Source: Fluviibacter phosphoraccumulans_A (GTDB lineage: Bacteria; Pseudomonadota; Gammaproteobacteria; Burkholderiales; Rhodocyclaceae). Taken from it: a DNA stretch of 64,000 bases. The translations under genes and the position numbers were made by a program. The stretch spans positions 1,608,252-1,672,251 of the forward strand of contig CP126743.1 in NCBI GenBank assembly GCA_036287865.1. Direction: 5' to 3'. Within the stretch, counting starts at the first letter, position 1. Each line of letters starts with the position of its first letter. The notes under the pieces were generated by a model. The model was not told where the DNA came from. It made no database searches and was given only the letters and a program-made list of their open reading frames with translations. Below, in pieces: positions 28,227-38,373 of this stretch.

Positions 28227-30080
28227 ATGGTCGCCATCAACGCCCCTGAATACGTTAAGAACACCCGCCTGAAGGCCTGGGTTGAAGAAATTGCTAAACT
28301 GACAGAACCTGACCAGGTGGTCTGGTGTGATGGCTCGCAGGAAGAATACGACCGCCTGTGCGCACAAATGGTTGCTTCGGGCACGCTGATCAAGCTGAAT
28401 GAAGCCAAGCGTCCTAACTCGTACCTGGCATTCTCCGACCCGTCAGACGTCGCCCGCGTTGAAGACCGCACCTACATCTGCTCGGAAAAGCAGATTGATG
28501 CCGGCCCGACCAACAACTGGGAAGAGCCTGCCAAAATGCGCGCCACGCTCAACGGCCTGTTCAAGGGCTGTATGCATGGTCGCACGATGTACGTGATTCC
28601 ATTCTCGATGGGCCCACTGGGTTCGCCGATCGCTCACATCGGCATCGAAATTTCCGATTCGCCTTACGTCGTTACTAACATGCGCACTATGACCCGCATG
28701 GGCAAAGCCGTTGTTGAACTGCTGGGCACAGATGGTAAATTCGTTCCTTGCGTCCATACTGTTGGCGCACCGCTGGCTAAAGACGAGAAAGACTCGGCCT
28801 GGCCTTGCAACCCCGACACCAAATACATTGTTCACTACCCTGAAACCCGTGAAATCTGGTCTTACGGTTCGGGCTACGGCGGCAATGCGCTGCTCGGCAA
28901 GAAGTGTTTTGCCCTGCGAATCGCTTCGAGCATGGCTCGCGATGAAGGCTGGCTGGCCGAACACATGCTCATTCTGGGTGTTGAATCGCCAGAAGGTGAA
29001 AAGTCTTACGTTGCAGCGGCCTTCCCATCGGCCTGCGGCAAGACCAACTTTGCCATGCTGATCCCGCCACAAAGCTTCAACGGCTGGAAGATCACCACCA
29101 TTGGTGATGACATCGCCTGGATCAAACCACGCAAAGATAAAGATGGCGTCATCAGTTTCTACGCCATCAACCCGGAAGCCGGTTTCTTCGGCGTTGCACC
29201 GGGCACCAGCGAAAAAACCAACTACAACGCCCTGGCCACTTTAAAAGAAAACATCATCTTCACTAACGTCGCACTGACCGATGATGGTGATGTCTGGTGG
29301 GAAGGCCTGACCAAAGAAGCGCCTGCACACCTGATCGACTGGCAAGGCAAAGACTGGACGCCAGAAATGTCCAAGGAATCCGGTCGTAAAGCCGCCCACC
29401 CGAACTCGCGTTTCACCGCACCTGCCAACCAGTGTCCGTCTGTGGATAGCGCCTGGGAAGATCCTGCTGGCGTACCGATCTCGGCATTCATCTTCGGTGG
29501 CCGTCGTGCAACGACTGTGCCACTGGTTTATGAAGCCTTTAACTGGAACTACGGTGTCTACCTGGCATCGACCTTGGGTTCGGAAACGACTGCCGCTGCC
29601 TTCGGTGCTCAAGGCGTTGTTCGCCGTGACCCATTCGCCATGCTGCCGTTCTGCGGCTACAACATGGGCGACTACTTCCGCCACTGGTTGAAGATGGGCA
29701 ACACTGTCGACAACCCACCGGGCATTTTCTGTGTGAACTGGTTCCGTGTTGACGAAGATGGCAAGTTCATGTGGCCAGGTTTTGGCGACAATATGCGCGT
29801 TCTCAAGTGGATCGTTGATCGCGTCAAGGGTCGTGTCAATGCCAAGGAAACCGCTCTGGGCTGGACACCAAACCACGAAGACATCGACTGGACCGGTCTG
29901 GACATGACGCGTGAAGACTTCAACAAACTGACCAAGCTGGATGCAGCGGGTTGGGAGAAGGAGCTCGAGTCGCACAAGGAATGGTTCGACAAGCTGGCCG
30001 ATCGTCTGCCACAGGAGCTTGAGTTGATTCGCCAACTCAGCACACTGTCGATGGCTGAAGCCAACAAACAAGTTGCCTAA
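28227..30080 (+). CDS. pckG: Phosphoenolpyruvate carboxykinase (GTP)
   Basis: PckG converts oxaloacetate and GTP to PEP, the first committed step of gluconeogenesis. The 617-residue product has the kinase P-loop FPSACGKTNFAML near residue 267 including the reactive Cys, and the GDDIAW metal site. It also has the family segments FIFGGRR and FGDNMRVLKW. The ATG at 28227 has GGGAGAAACC upstream. It ends in a strong terminator at 30099. The frame is intact. Confidence 0.97.
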   Translation: MVAINAPEYVKNTRLKAWVEEIAKLTEPDQVVWCDGSQEEYDRLCAQMVASGTLIKLNEAKRPNSYLAFSDPSDVARVEDRTYICSEKQIDAGPTNNWEEPAKMRATLNGLFKGCMHGRTMYVIPFSMGPLGSPIAHIGIEISDSPYVVTNMRTMTRMGKAVVELLGTDGKFVPCVHTVGAPLAKDEKDSAWPCNPDTKYIVHYPETREIWSYGSGYGGNALLGKKCFALRIASSMARDEGWLAEHMLILGVESPEGEKSYVAAAFPSACGKTNFAMLIPPQSFNGWKITTIGDDIAWIKPRKDKDGVISFYAINPEAGFFGVAPGTSEKTNYNALATLKENIIFTNVALTDDGDVWWEGLTKEAPAHLIDWQGKDWTPEMSKESGRKAAHPNSRFTAPANQCPSVDSAWEDPAGVPISAFIFGGRRATTVPLVYEAFNWNYGVYLASTLGSETTAAAFGAQGVVRRDPFAMLPFCGYNMGDYFRHWLKMGNTVDNPPGIFCVNWFRVDEDGKFMWPGFGDNMRVLKWIVDRVKGRVNAKETALGWTPNHEDIDWTGLDMTREDFNKLTKLDAAGWEKELESHKEWFDKLADRLPQELELIRQLSTLSMAEANKQVA

Positions 30081-30098
30081 GCCAAGGCTGCTCTGAGA

Positions 30099-30130
30099 CA
30101 AAGGCCACCTACGGGTGGCTTTTGTTTTTA
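30099..30130 (+). terminator. Rho-independent terminator after pckG
   Basis: An 11-pair stem CAAAGGCCACC / GGTGGCTTTTG (one G-T pair) closed by a TACG tetraloop, then T5. It is similar in loop to the aceB terminator. Confidence 0.9.
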
Positions 30131-30148
30131 CAAACCGATGGAACTGAC

Positions 30149-31561
30149 ATGTTGCTAACTGACTTGCTCCAGCACCGATGGCGATACCCTCTGCTGGCAT
30201 TGCTGTTCGCGCTGACAGGTACACAACCTGGCTGGGCAGAAGAGCTGATGACCAGCTCTTTGCCCCGCATGACGCAAAGCGAACCACTACCGACCCGATC
30301 CGACTTCATAACACCCCAAACGCTCCTAGGCGACTGGAGCGGCTTACGCCCCTGGCTTGATGAACGCAGAATCAGTTTTACACTCAACCAGACCAGTGAT
30401 TATCTGGGCAACACCCAAGGTGGCTTCCGTCAAGGTTTTGTCTATGACGGCCTGCTTGATCTAGAGCTGGATCTGGACCTGAACAAGGCTATCGGCTGGC
30501 GGGGCGGCAGGATTCATGTGACGGGCTACGGTATTCAAGGCCAGGATCTCTCTACCCAGTACATCGGCAATCTGATGACCGCCACCAACGTGGAGTCACA
30601 GCCTTCTCTAGCCAAAATCGGTGAATTCTGGCTAGAGCAACGTCTGGTCGATGATCGTTTGCGGATTCGAGGAGGGCTGCTGGAGGCCGACCGTTACTAC
30701 ATGATGAGCCCCACTGCCAGCGTCTTCGTCAACTCGACCTTTGGCTTTCCAGATTCATGGGAAGCTAACATGCCCGGCGGCGGACCGGGTTTCCCCAACG
30801 CGACGCCAGGCGCTCTAGCCAGCTTCAATTTCAATGACGACTGGAGCCTCACCGCTTCAGTAATGAATGGACAACCCCTGGGGCCCGCAACCTCATCCAC
30901 AAATTATGGCGTTGACTTTCCGATCGGCGATGGCGTACTTTCATGGGTGGAAGCGGCTTACACACCAGAACTCAGATTTGCAGAAAGCATACTTCCCGGC
31001 AATTACAAGCTGGGAGGATGGTACAACAGTGCGCAAATCAATAACGTAACAAACGCCTTCACGGGTCGAACCATCAATAATCCAGTTAATACAACCTACC
31101 GTGGCCAGTACGCCATTTATGGCCTTATTGACCAAACCCTTTGGCGAGAAAAAGTACCGAAACGCAGGGTCTAAGCGCATTCACCCGAATCACCACGAGC
31201 CCCCAAACAGAACGCAATCTAGTGACGTGGTACTTCGATGCCGGTCTGGCTTATGTTGGTATATTCGACGGACGACCAGATGACATTCTGGGTATCGGTT
31301 TTGGTTGGGCAAAATTTACACCCTACCTGAACGGTCCGATTGCCACTCAAAACGCACAGAGCAATACGCAAACACCACTCGTCAAACCGGAAAGCTTGGT
31401 TGAGTTAACATATCAGGCGCCCATCAACCCCTGGTTGACGCTGCAACCCTTTGTACAATACGCGATCAATCCGGGGGGCAAAGCGCCCATGCCCAACAAC
31501 CCTAACCAAGCGATATCCAAACGCAACCATCGTTGGGTTACGCGCCAACGTGGCTTTCTAG
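30149..31561 (+). pseudogene. oprB: OprB-type carbohydrate porin, two frameshifts
   Basis: OprB porins let sugars cross the outer membrane. ATG at 30149 is followed by a signal peptide ending PGWA and the family opener LLGDWSGLRPWLDERRISF, then beta strands such as FVNSTFGFPDSW. The frame breaks near 31150 (DQTLWREK), where the next frame continues STETQGLSAFTR and DILGIGFGWAKF. It breaks again near 31505. The frame that then opens gives NATIVGLRANVAF and a stop at 31559-31561, a normal OprB end with C-terminal Phe. Repaired length is about 470 residues. As read, the outer-membrane barrel cannot form. The stop is 9 nt from the convergent ampD. Confidence 0.85.
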
Positions 31562-31569
31562 GTATTCGC

Positions 31570-32127
31570 TTAACGCACCACATCAATCGTGGGGAACGCG
31601 TTCTCAATGTACGTCCAGTCAAAATAGGGGCCCGGATCGGTCTTACGTACCGGCGCAATATGCGCATGACTCGTTATCACTTTGATTGGCCACAGGTCAA
31701 CCAGAGACTTCAATAACGCCTGCAGCGTTAGATACTGAGCCATTTCAAAAGGCGTGTCGTCATCACCCTCTAGCTCGATACCAATCGAAAAATCATTGCA
31801 TCGTTCACGGCCCTGCCAATTAGAAACACCGGCATGCCAAGCCCGTTCCGCAACTGGCACAAATTGCACCAGCGCGCCATCTCGCTTAATCAAAAAATGA
31901 GAAGACACCCGAAGGCCGGCAATCTGAACATAGTAAGGATGCGCTGCCGGATCCAGTTGATTCGTAAAAAGCTGCTCAATACCAGGCCCACCATATTGCC
32001 CTGGGGGCAAACTGATCGAGTGAATCACAATCAGATCAATCTCAACGCCTTTGGGGCGCTGATCAAAGTTAGGTGATGGTACCACACTTGCGCCAGGATG
32101 CCATTCGGTAGTGGTTTGTGAATTCAT
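31570..32127 (-). CDS. ampD: N-acetylmuramyl-L-alanine amidase AmpD
   Basis: AmpD is a cytoplasmic zinc amidase of muropeptide recycling; loss raises AmpC beta-lactamase. The 185-residue length is normal. The zinc-binding His and Asp lie in IDLIVIHSISLPP (near residue 36) and SHAHIAPVRKTDPGPYFDW. The catalytic-site stretch SSHFLIKRDG and the GIELEGDDD block are present. The frame is intact, and the start is divergent from a SYLF lipoprotein gene. Confidence 0.93.
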   Translation of the reverse strand: MNSQTTTEWHPGASVVPSPNFDQRPKGVEIDLIVIHSISLPPGQYGGPGIEQLFTNQLDPAAHPYYVQIAGLRVSSHFLIKRDGALVQFVPVAERAWHAGVSNWQGRERCNDFSIGIELEGDDDTPFEMAQYLTLQALLKSLVDLWPIKVITSHAHIAPVRKTDPGPYFDWTYIENAFPTIDVVR

Positions 32128-32232
32128 GGTGTGATCATAACCAATCAGCCACTGGTTTTTTCAATTTAGATGACAGATGCACCGATTTTGTATATTTTGT
32201 TGCACTCAATCCCATTACCGGACGCTGCAACA

Positions 32233-32832
32233 ATGAGTTGCAAATTGACTCTATCCCTCGTTACATTGGCCGCCGTGCTGTCGTTGAATGCCTGTCAGAC
32301 AATCAATAGCGCCGGGCAACCCCTTACCTCACAACAGGTAGTTGAAAAACGGGAAGCCATTCTCAAGATGTCACGCACGGGCGTCGATGAGCTGATCCGC
32401 CACAATCCTAAGGCCGCGGAAGAAATTCGCAATGCCGCCGGCTATGCCGTGTTCAATGCGACCAACGTCAATATCATTCTGGTCGTGCTTTCCAATGGTG
32501 ATGGCGCTCTGTTCCAACCTGGCCAGAAGCCCGTATTCATGATGGAGCGCAAAGCGGGCGAAGGTGCCGGTGCCGGTTATCAGAAACAGTATCAGGTCAT
32601 CACCTTCAAGAACGCGGACGCTATCAAACAGTTCACCGCAGCTAAGGGCGTTGGCGGTGATGTAAACGCCAATATCTCGGCGGGTTCTGGCGGCATGCAG
32701 CAATCGATTAATCCGAACATCGTGACTTACCTCGTCGGCCAATCCGGTTATGACCTCCAGGCCAACTGGGGTGGCTCGGTTTACACCCCGAATGACACGC
32801 TGAACAATCCGGATATCCGCGGCGGCTACTAA
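32233..32832 (+). CDS. SYLF/YSC84-domain lipoprotein
   Basis: ATG at 32233 begins a lipoprotein signal (VTLAAVLSLNAC, lipobox LNAC). The rest is a SYLF/YSC84 domain: AGYAVFNATNVNIILVV, GDGALFQPGQKPVFMM and GVGGDVNANISAGSGGM, in about 200 residues. SYLF proteins bind lipids in eukaryotes; in bacteria the function is unknown. A frame-open leader at 32170 is less likely. It is divergent from ampD. Confidence 0.85.
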   Translation: MSCKLTLSLVTLAAVLSLNACQTINSAGQPLTSQQVVEKREAILKMSRTGVDELIRHNPKAAEEIRNAAGYAVFNATNVNIILVVLSNGDGALFQPGQKPVFMMERKAGEGAGAGYQKQYQVITFKNADAIKQFTAAKGVGGDVNANISAGSGGMQQSINPNIVTYLVGQSGYDLQANWGGSVYTPNDTLNNPDIRGGY

Positions 32833-32838
32833 TCCGGC

Positions 32839-34248
32839 CTAGATATCATCGCCATCCCCATCGTCAGCCACCTCTGAAGCACCAAGCGGCTGCACGGGGG
32901 TGGCGTGTGCATTGTAGCTATCTCGCAAGGCACAATTACGCACAAAATCGATGGAACTACGTAGCGTGTAGTAATCACTGGCCACTGATTTGGGTACTTT
33001 CATACCCAGTGCCTCACGCTCTATGGCATCAAGCTGGGCAAGATAGTTTGTTTTCTGCACCAGGTCATAGGCACTGACCAGTGACTGCTCAAAGCACCAT
33101 ACATCCGGTTAATTTTTCCCCGCACCCGGTTCTTGTGAGGAACGAATCACTGGATAGGCCACTGCAAAAAACGACAATAAGGTAACCACAAGGCGGCGGA
33201 TAAACTCGGCCAATCAGAAAGGAAGCACCTCCATCAAAAGCGGCGTGCCTTTTTCATAGAAAATTTCTGCCTCTTTGCTACGATGCTGAGAACTATCTAT
33301 AAACATCGGAAACTCGCCCTCTTTCGAGAAAAAGCTTTCTTTACCATTGATAGATTTTGCGGCCATGAGAAAAAGCGTCTGAATAGCCGGATGCAAGCGT
33401 TCATCAATCAATATTTCTGTCGTCGTAGCAATCAGTTGATAAGTTTTGTCCGGCCGATTTTCAGTAAGGCTGAGCCCCCCTTCAGGAATCGTTACTATCT
33501 CGATCGCTGCCACCTGTCGGGCATAAGCTTCAGCACGATCGAAATCAGACAGTTGCAGACCCGGTATCGCTAATATTGCCTGTACGTTTGGCGACTCGTA
33601 AGTATCTACAATGCATAGGGATTCAAGCTCATGGTGCTTCAATGCTTGAATGGCCTGCTCGTCTGGCATATGAACAAAGTTTTTCTTTTCTAAATTCAAC
33701 CCATTTAGGCTAAGCACCTGGCGCGCCAACAGATATGTCCCACTATTCAGCGTCCCTACATTCACCATGCTATTGCTGAGTTATAAGGTACGATTTGGAG
33801 CGGCAATCGGTTGCGATGCATAGTAGAAACACCAGAAAGGCTGGTAGTTAATACTGCCTAATGTCTGTATACCCGAGGACAACGGCTTAGCAGCACCTGC
33901 CATCACGAATGCCGCCATCACCGAATCGTTTTTATCCTGAAGGCGCATAACATTTTCAACGGAACCTTCTGTCGCCACCAGCTCGAGTATGATGCCACGT
34001 TTCGCAAAATATTCCTGATACCGCTCACCCAACATCTGATTCGAGCTGCCAGCCGGGCCGGTTGCCATGACCACATGGCGCGGCGGTGCGGGATCGGCAA
34101 CCCATACCGCGATGATCAGAATCACCAATAGAATCGTCAACGCTGGCCACGTTTCCTGAACAAAGGACTTCAGGTCTTTCCAGCTGTCCATCACCGTCTC
34201 ACGGATAGCGATAATCTGGTCCTGCAGATCCTCACGAACAGTGCCCAT
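32839..34248 (-). pseudogene. Membrane-anchored TAXI-family solute-binding protein, several lesions
   Basis: TAXI proteins bind substrates for TRAP transporters; this type has an N-terminal membrane anchor (WPALTILLVILIIAVWV) and a C-terminal anchored tail. ATG at 34248 (MGTVREDLQDQ) has AGGAA upstream. The frame has a TAA at 33781-33783 (after APNRTL, CAA to TAA would fit) and continues SNSMVNVGTLNSGTYLL. A TGA lies at 33214-33216 (LPF-stop-LAEFIRRLV, TGG to TGA fits). At least two further frame changes occur between about 33116 and 33090. The C-terminal part returns as QKTNYLAQLDAIEREALG. The protein is lost as read. Confidence 0.75.
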
Positions 34249-34331
34249 ACAATTTCCTAAATCCAACGAATTTATGCGTAAACCCAAGACTAACGGATAA
34301 TCCTGCTTTCGCCCAACCTTTAACCAGTCGA

Positions 34332-35657
34332 ATGCCTTCTTCACAAACCACTGCCGATAGCGGGTCACACAATCCACAGACACGGGTTGCAGTTGCTGCC
34401 TGCTTTGGCACGTTTCTGGAATGGTACGACTTCCTCACCTTTGCCGCCCTCGCGGTCTGGCTTGGCCCACTCTTTTTTCCCCCGGAAAATCCCACAACCG
34501 CACTGCTTGCCAGTCTGGCAACCTTTGGCGCTGGCATGGTGGTTCGCCCAATCGGGGCGGCGCTCTTCGGCTCACTGGGTGATCGCATCGGACGCCGTAA
34601 AGTGTTCATGATGACTATTGCCCTGATGGGTGGTGCCACACTCACCGTGGGGCTCTTACCTACCTACGCTCAGGCCGGGCTTTGGGCACCCGCACTGCTA
34701 GTAATACTCCGCCTACTTCAAGGCTTATCAGCTGGTGGCGAAATCGGCGGCAGCGCGGTCTATCTGACCGAACACGCCCCAGTGCGACACCGCGGGCTTT
34801 ATACCAGCGTGCTGCAACTTATGGGCCCACTGGGCATTCTTGCCTCCACGCTACAAATTGTATTTCTGCAGCAAACGCTAAGCGCAGAAGAATTTCTTGC
34901 CTGGGGTTGGCGTGTTCCTTTCTGGGTCTCGCTCCTTCTATTGCTTATTTCATTGAAAGCCAGATCGGCACTTCATGAAACGCCGATATTTCATGCACTG
35001 CAAGCGCAAGCGGCACTGGCAAAAACACCCTTGCGCGACTGCTTTCGTGATCGACAGACGCTCGCTCGTATGGGCATCCTCTTTCTTTGCGTATCTGCTG
35101 GCGGCGCTGTGCTGTTCTTCTCTGCGCAGGTTTACAGCGGCGTTTTCCTGAAAACCGTCGCCGGCTTTGATGATGCGCGTAGCAGCCTACTCGTCGCTAT
35201 CGGTACCGCCACGCTTTTTCCCCTGACCCTATTCGCTGGCTATCTTTCAGACCGCATTGGACGCCGCAAAGTCGTCCTTACCGGACTATTGCTCGGTGCT
35301 CTTTGCATACAACCCGCATTTAACGGCTGGCTTAGCTTATCTACTCCACAGAACAACCTACAGGCCGGCTTGCTGATGGTATTGATGACACTGCCACTGG
35401 CCCTGGTGACCGGCCCACAAACCGCGCTACTCGCAGAGCTATTTCCAGCCCGAACACGTTATAGTGCGGCCGCGCTTCCGCACAATCTCTCTGCCGGTTG
35501 GGTGGGCGGGCTACTGCCCTTTATCATCACCTTGATCAACGACACAACCGGAAGCGCACTCGCTGGCCTCTGGTATCCCACTGTATTGCTTAGCCTTGCA
35601 TTCCTGGTTGGGCTGAAATACCTGCCCGAAACCCGGGGCATCGATCTGAGCAAATAG
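34332..35657 (+). CDS. MFS transporter, metabolite:H+ symporter type
   Basis: The 441-residue, 12-helix transporter is of the MHS family, which moves organic acids, shikimate, proline or betaine with protons. Family marks are GTFLEWYDFLTFA near residue 27, RPIGAALFGSLGDRIGRRK after helix 2, and RLLQGLSAGGEIGGSA near 130. A second DRIGRRKVV lies in the middle loop. Substrate cannot be called. Divergent from the TAXI gene by 83 nt; its stop abuts the convergent DUF882 gene. Confidence 0.88.
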   Translation: MPSSQTTADSGSHNPQTRVAVAACFGTFLEWYDFLTFAALAVWLGPLFFPPENPTTALLASLATFGAGMVVRPIGAALFGSLGDRIGRRKVFMMTIALMGGATLTVGLLPTYAQAGLWAPALLVILRLLQGLSAGGEIGGSAVYLTEHAPVRHRGLYTSVLQLMGPLGILASTLQIVFLQQTLSAEEFLAWGWRVPFWVSLLLLLISLKARSALHETPIFHALQAQAALAKTPLRDCFRDRQTLARMGILFLCVSAGGAVLFFSAQVYSGVFLKTVAGFDDARSSLLVAIGTATLFPLTLFAGYLSDRIGRRKVVLTGLLLGALCIQPAFNGWLSLSTPQNNLQAGLLMVLMTLPLALVTGPQTALLAELFPARTRYSAAALPHNLSAGWVGGLLPFIITLINDTTGSALAGLWYPTVLLSLAFLVGLKYLPETRGIDLSK

Positions 35658-35659
35658 CT

Positions 35660-36268
35660 TTAGCCCCAGCGGCGCACTTTACCTGTATCAATGTGCACAA
35701 ACTGTTCAGAAGGGTAATAACCAACGCCACCCGCTTCTAACGAAATGGCGGCATCGCGTAATTCAGCCAACGGCACGCCGGGCAGCCGCACATCAATGGC
35801 CTTACCTTCCATGTGCAAACTGCGTTTGGCCACACCGCCCCCGCGGGAGTTTCTCAGGTGATTATTGGTTTCCGGACAGCGGTATCCGGAAATGACTTCG
35901 AATGCCGGCAACGACCTACCACCGAGTGCTTGGCGCACCTGATGGAGCAAGTCGAATAGCTGCGGATCCATCTGACCGACCGTTCCCGAGTAATGGTCTC
36001 GTAAAAACCGATTTAATGTTTTTAGCGCATCGGGCACATACCGATCATTCACGGCATAGGTCAGATCAATCCGCTCCCGCGTGTGCGTATGGTTAAAAGC
36101 CAAAACGCGCTGCGCACCATCCGCAACCATGCTCGTTGCCGCGGGCTGAGCTAATCGCTGCGGGTAAGCTGCATAAGCAGCACCGGCCAAAGGCAGCGCT
36201 ACGCCACCCACCGTCAACCTAACGGCCTTGCGTAGAAATTGTCGACGATCATGTTTTTCATGCTTCAT
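35660..36268 (-). CDS. DUF882/YcbK-type peptidase M15-like protein
   Basis: The 202-residue protein has a Tat-type signal (RRQFLRKA at residues 8-15, followed by LTVGGVALPLAGAAYA). The DUF882 region shows FEVISGYRCPETN, SLHMEGKAIDVRLPG and GYYPSEQFVHIDTGKVRRWG, which match a D-Ala-D-Ala carboxypeptidase-like zinc site (H, D and H). It is probably periplasmic and acts on the cell wall. In relatives it often follows an L,D-transpeptidase of the YcbB type, and here a remnant of one lies just upstream. Confidence 0.88.
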   Translation of the reverse strand: MKHEKHDRRQFLRKAVRLTVGGVALPLAGAAYAAYPQRLAQPAATSMVADGAQRVLAFNHTHTRERIDLTYAVNDRYVPDALKTLNRFLRDHYSGTVGQMDPQLFDLLHQVRQALGGRSLPAFEVISGYRCPETNNHLRNSRGGGVAKRSLHMEGKAIDVRLPGVPLAELRDAAISLEAGGVGYYPSEQFVHIDTGKVRRWG

Positions 36269-36286
36269 GCGTTAATTCTAACTCAA

Positions 36287-36530
36287 TCACAGAGAATTTC
36301 CAGAAGAATTAGATACTTGCGCCTGGAAGCGCTGGCTGTATTTCTGCAAAGCCGCCCGTAGTTGTCGATCGTGTCCATAAATATCTGTGTAGAAGTAAAT
36401 GGTACCGCCATGCTGTTTCACAATGGCCGTCGCATAGGCAATCACCACCATAATCGGATTTTTAATCCGGATCGTTTTAGATGTGACGTTTTCCATGGCT
36501 TCACGGATTTTCTCCGGAGTCCATTCCGGC
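36287..36530 (-). pseudogene. C-terminal remnant of YcbB-type L,D-transpeptidase
   Basis: The frame reads NEPEWTPEKIREAMENV and KTIRIKNPIMVVIAYATA, then YFYTDIYGHDRQLRAALQK. This is the C-terminal tail of an L,D-transpeptidase of the YcbB (LdtD) type, which cross-links peptidoglycan. The catalytic domain is missing. The upstream edge is fused to the phaB fragment at about 36530, with no spacer. Confidence 0.65.
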
Positions 36531-37100
36531 TCATTCGGTACCGATGTAGCCTGGCGATACGGTATTCACCGTTATACCTTTGCTGGCAACTTCCTGAGCC
36601 AACGCCATGGTGAAACCATGCATACCGGCCTTAGCGGTCGAGTAGTTCACTTGACCCATCTGACCCTTCTGACCATTCACCGACGAAATATTGATGATGC
36701 GGCCCCAGGTGCGATCGATCATGCCATCAACTACTTGTTTCGTTACGTTGAACATCGAGTTCAGATTGGTGTCGATCACGGCGTCCCATGCTTCACGAGT
36801 CATCTTGCGGAACATGCCGTCACGTGTGATGCCAGCGTTGTTAACTAGAACGTCGATCTCGCCGACTTCTTTCTTAACCTTATCGAAAGCGGCAACGGTG
36901 CTATCCCAATCGACCACATTACCTTCAGAGGCAACAAAGTTATAACCCAGTGCTTTTTGTTCTGCCAGCCACTTGTCTTTGCGTGGCGAATTCGGGCCAC
37001 AGCCTGCAACAACGGTAAAACCGTCTTTGGCGAGGCGCTGACAAATTGCGGTTCCGATACCACCCATACCAACTGTTACATACGCTACACGCTTGCTCAC
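36531..37100 (-). pseudogene. phaB: Acetoacetyl-CoA reductase, C-terminally truncated
   Basis: PhaB reduces acetoacetyl-CoA to 3-hydroxybutyryl-CoA for polyhydroxyalkanoate (PHB) synthesis. ATG at 37100 begins MSKRVAYVTVGMGGIGTAIC. The short-chain dehydrogenase marks are the cofactor TGxxxGIG-like GMGGIG, LVNNAG, and the catalytic YSTAK with the Ser of INISSVNG. The sequence stops at PGYIGTE, residue 189, where PhaB normally runs about 246 residues. The lost part includes the substrate loop and C-terminal helices. The join to the ldtD remnant is abrupt, indicating a deletion. The fold is unlikely to be stable. Confidence 0.85.
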
Positions 37101-37265
37101 ACTTCTGTCTCCCGATTTATTCTTTTGGCGCCATAATTATAGAGCTCCATTTTGCATCCTGTAACAAATCCATGTATTTGTAAATACGTATGGCACAACT
37201 TTCCTCGCTAATGCTTTCAGATAGCTGACAAATGGCTTTTCAGAACCATCCTGTAGGATAGGTCC

Positions 37266-38373
37266 ATGCAAATGAGACTTCCCCCTGTTGCTACCATCGT
37301 GATTGCCCAGCTTTTTGGCACATCCCTGTGGTTTTCTACCAACAATGCCGCGAACAGCCTGATGCTGGCGTGGGGTATGTCCGAAGCCGATATCGGACTA
37401 TTAACCAATGCCGTGCAACTGGGTTTTATTCTTGGCACCCTCACATTTGCCCTACTGGCTAACGACCTTGCAAGCGGCCTTCCCCTTCGTTTTGCGGTGG
37501 GCTTTAGCCTGGCCGGCGTATACCCGCTGGGTATGAAGCTTGTTGCCAGCTGGGTGCCCGAGCGTGCCGGCACAGTGCTTGCACAATTGGTAGGTATGCT
37601 GACCCTGGGTACCGCGTTACCTCATGGTATTCGCCTTGCCGGCGCATCATGGCCATGGCAACAAACCATTCTCGTGTCATCACTACTAGCCACAATCGCC
37701 GCACTCATGATCTGGCATCTGGGCGATGGCCCACACCTGAAACGCGCATCGGGTGCATCTCGCATTCGACTTGGGCGAGTGCTTACCGCATTCAGCATTC
37801 CCCAATACCGCGCCTCGGCTCTAGGCTACTTTGGCCACCAATGAGAGCTGTACGCTTTCTGGACCATTACCCTCGCCCTTCTAGTTGCTGCCGGTCTGTC
37901 GGAACGCGGTACACCAGAGATTTCCGGTCTATCTTTTATGATTATCGGCATAGGTAGCCTGGGCTGCATTCTCGGTGGCTGGTGGAGCCAAAGCATTGGT
38001 AGCGCCCGTGTTGCGGCAATAGCACTGGCCGCATCGGCGCTCTGCTGTGCCGTCTTCCCTTGGGCGGCTTACGCCCTGCCTGAAACACTCATGTTCATTA
38101 TGCTGATCTGGGGCGCCACCGTTATAGCAGACCCCCCACTTCTCAGCGCTTTCCGCAAAAGCCTGCCCCCGGAGATTGTGGGGAGCGCACTCACGCTGCA
38201 GAACGCCATTGGTTTTGCTATTACCATAGTCTCTATACAGATTGGCACGCTCGTTGTGGATAACTGGGGTGTCTACACATCATGGTTACTGCTCCCGGGG
38301 CCACTACTCGGGCTCTGGGGGCTATCGCCACTCTGGCTAAAATCTACGTACCGCGCTTTCAGCGCCCCATGCC
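37266..38373 (+). pseudogene. MFS transporter, in-frame TGA
   Basis: An MFS protein starting MQMRLPPVATIVIAQLFGTS at ATG 37266. The frame has a TGA at 37842-37844 (FGHQ-stop-ELYAFWTITLAL, where a Trp would fit) and then continues in frame to about 38370. The region after ANDLASG, residue about 70, jumps straight to LPLRFAVGFSLAGVYPLG, suggesting loss of part of the helix 2-3 region. The second half has FRKSLPPEIVGSALTLQNAI. It abuts another MFS fragment. Substrate unknown. Confidence 0.7.

Noticed and set aside
29241..30287. 348-codon minus-strand open frame opposite pckG
   Set aside because: Antisense of pckG with no family resemblance.
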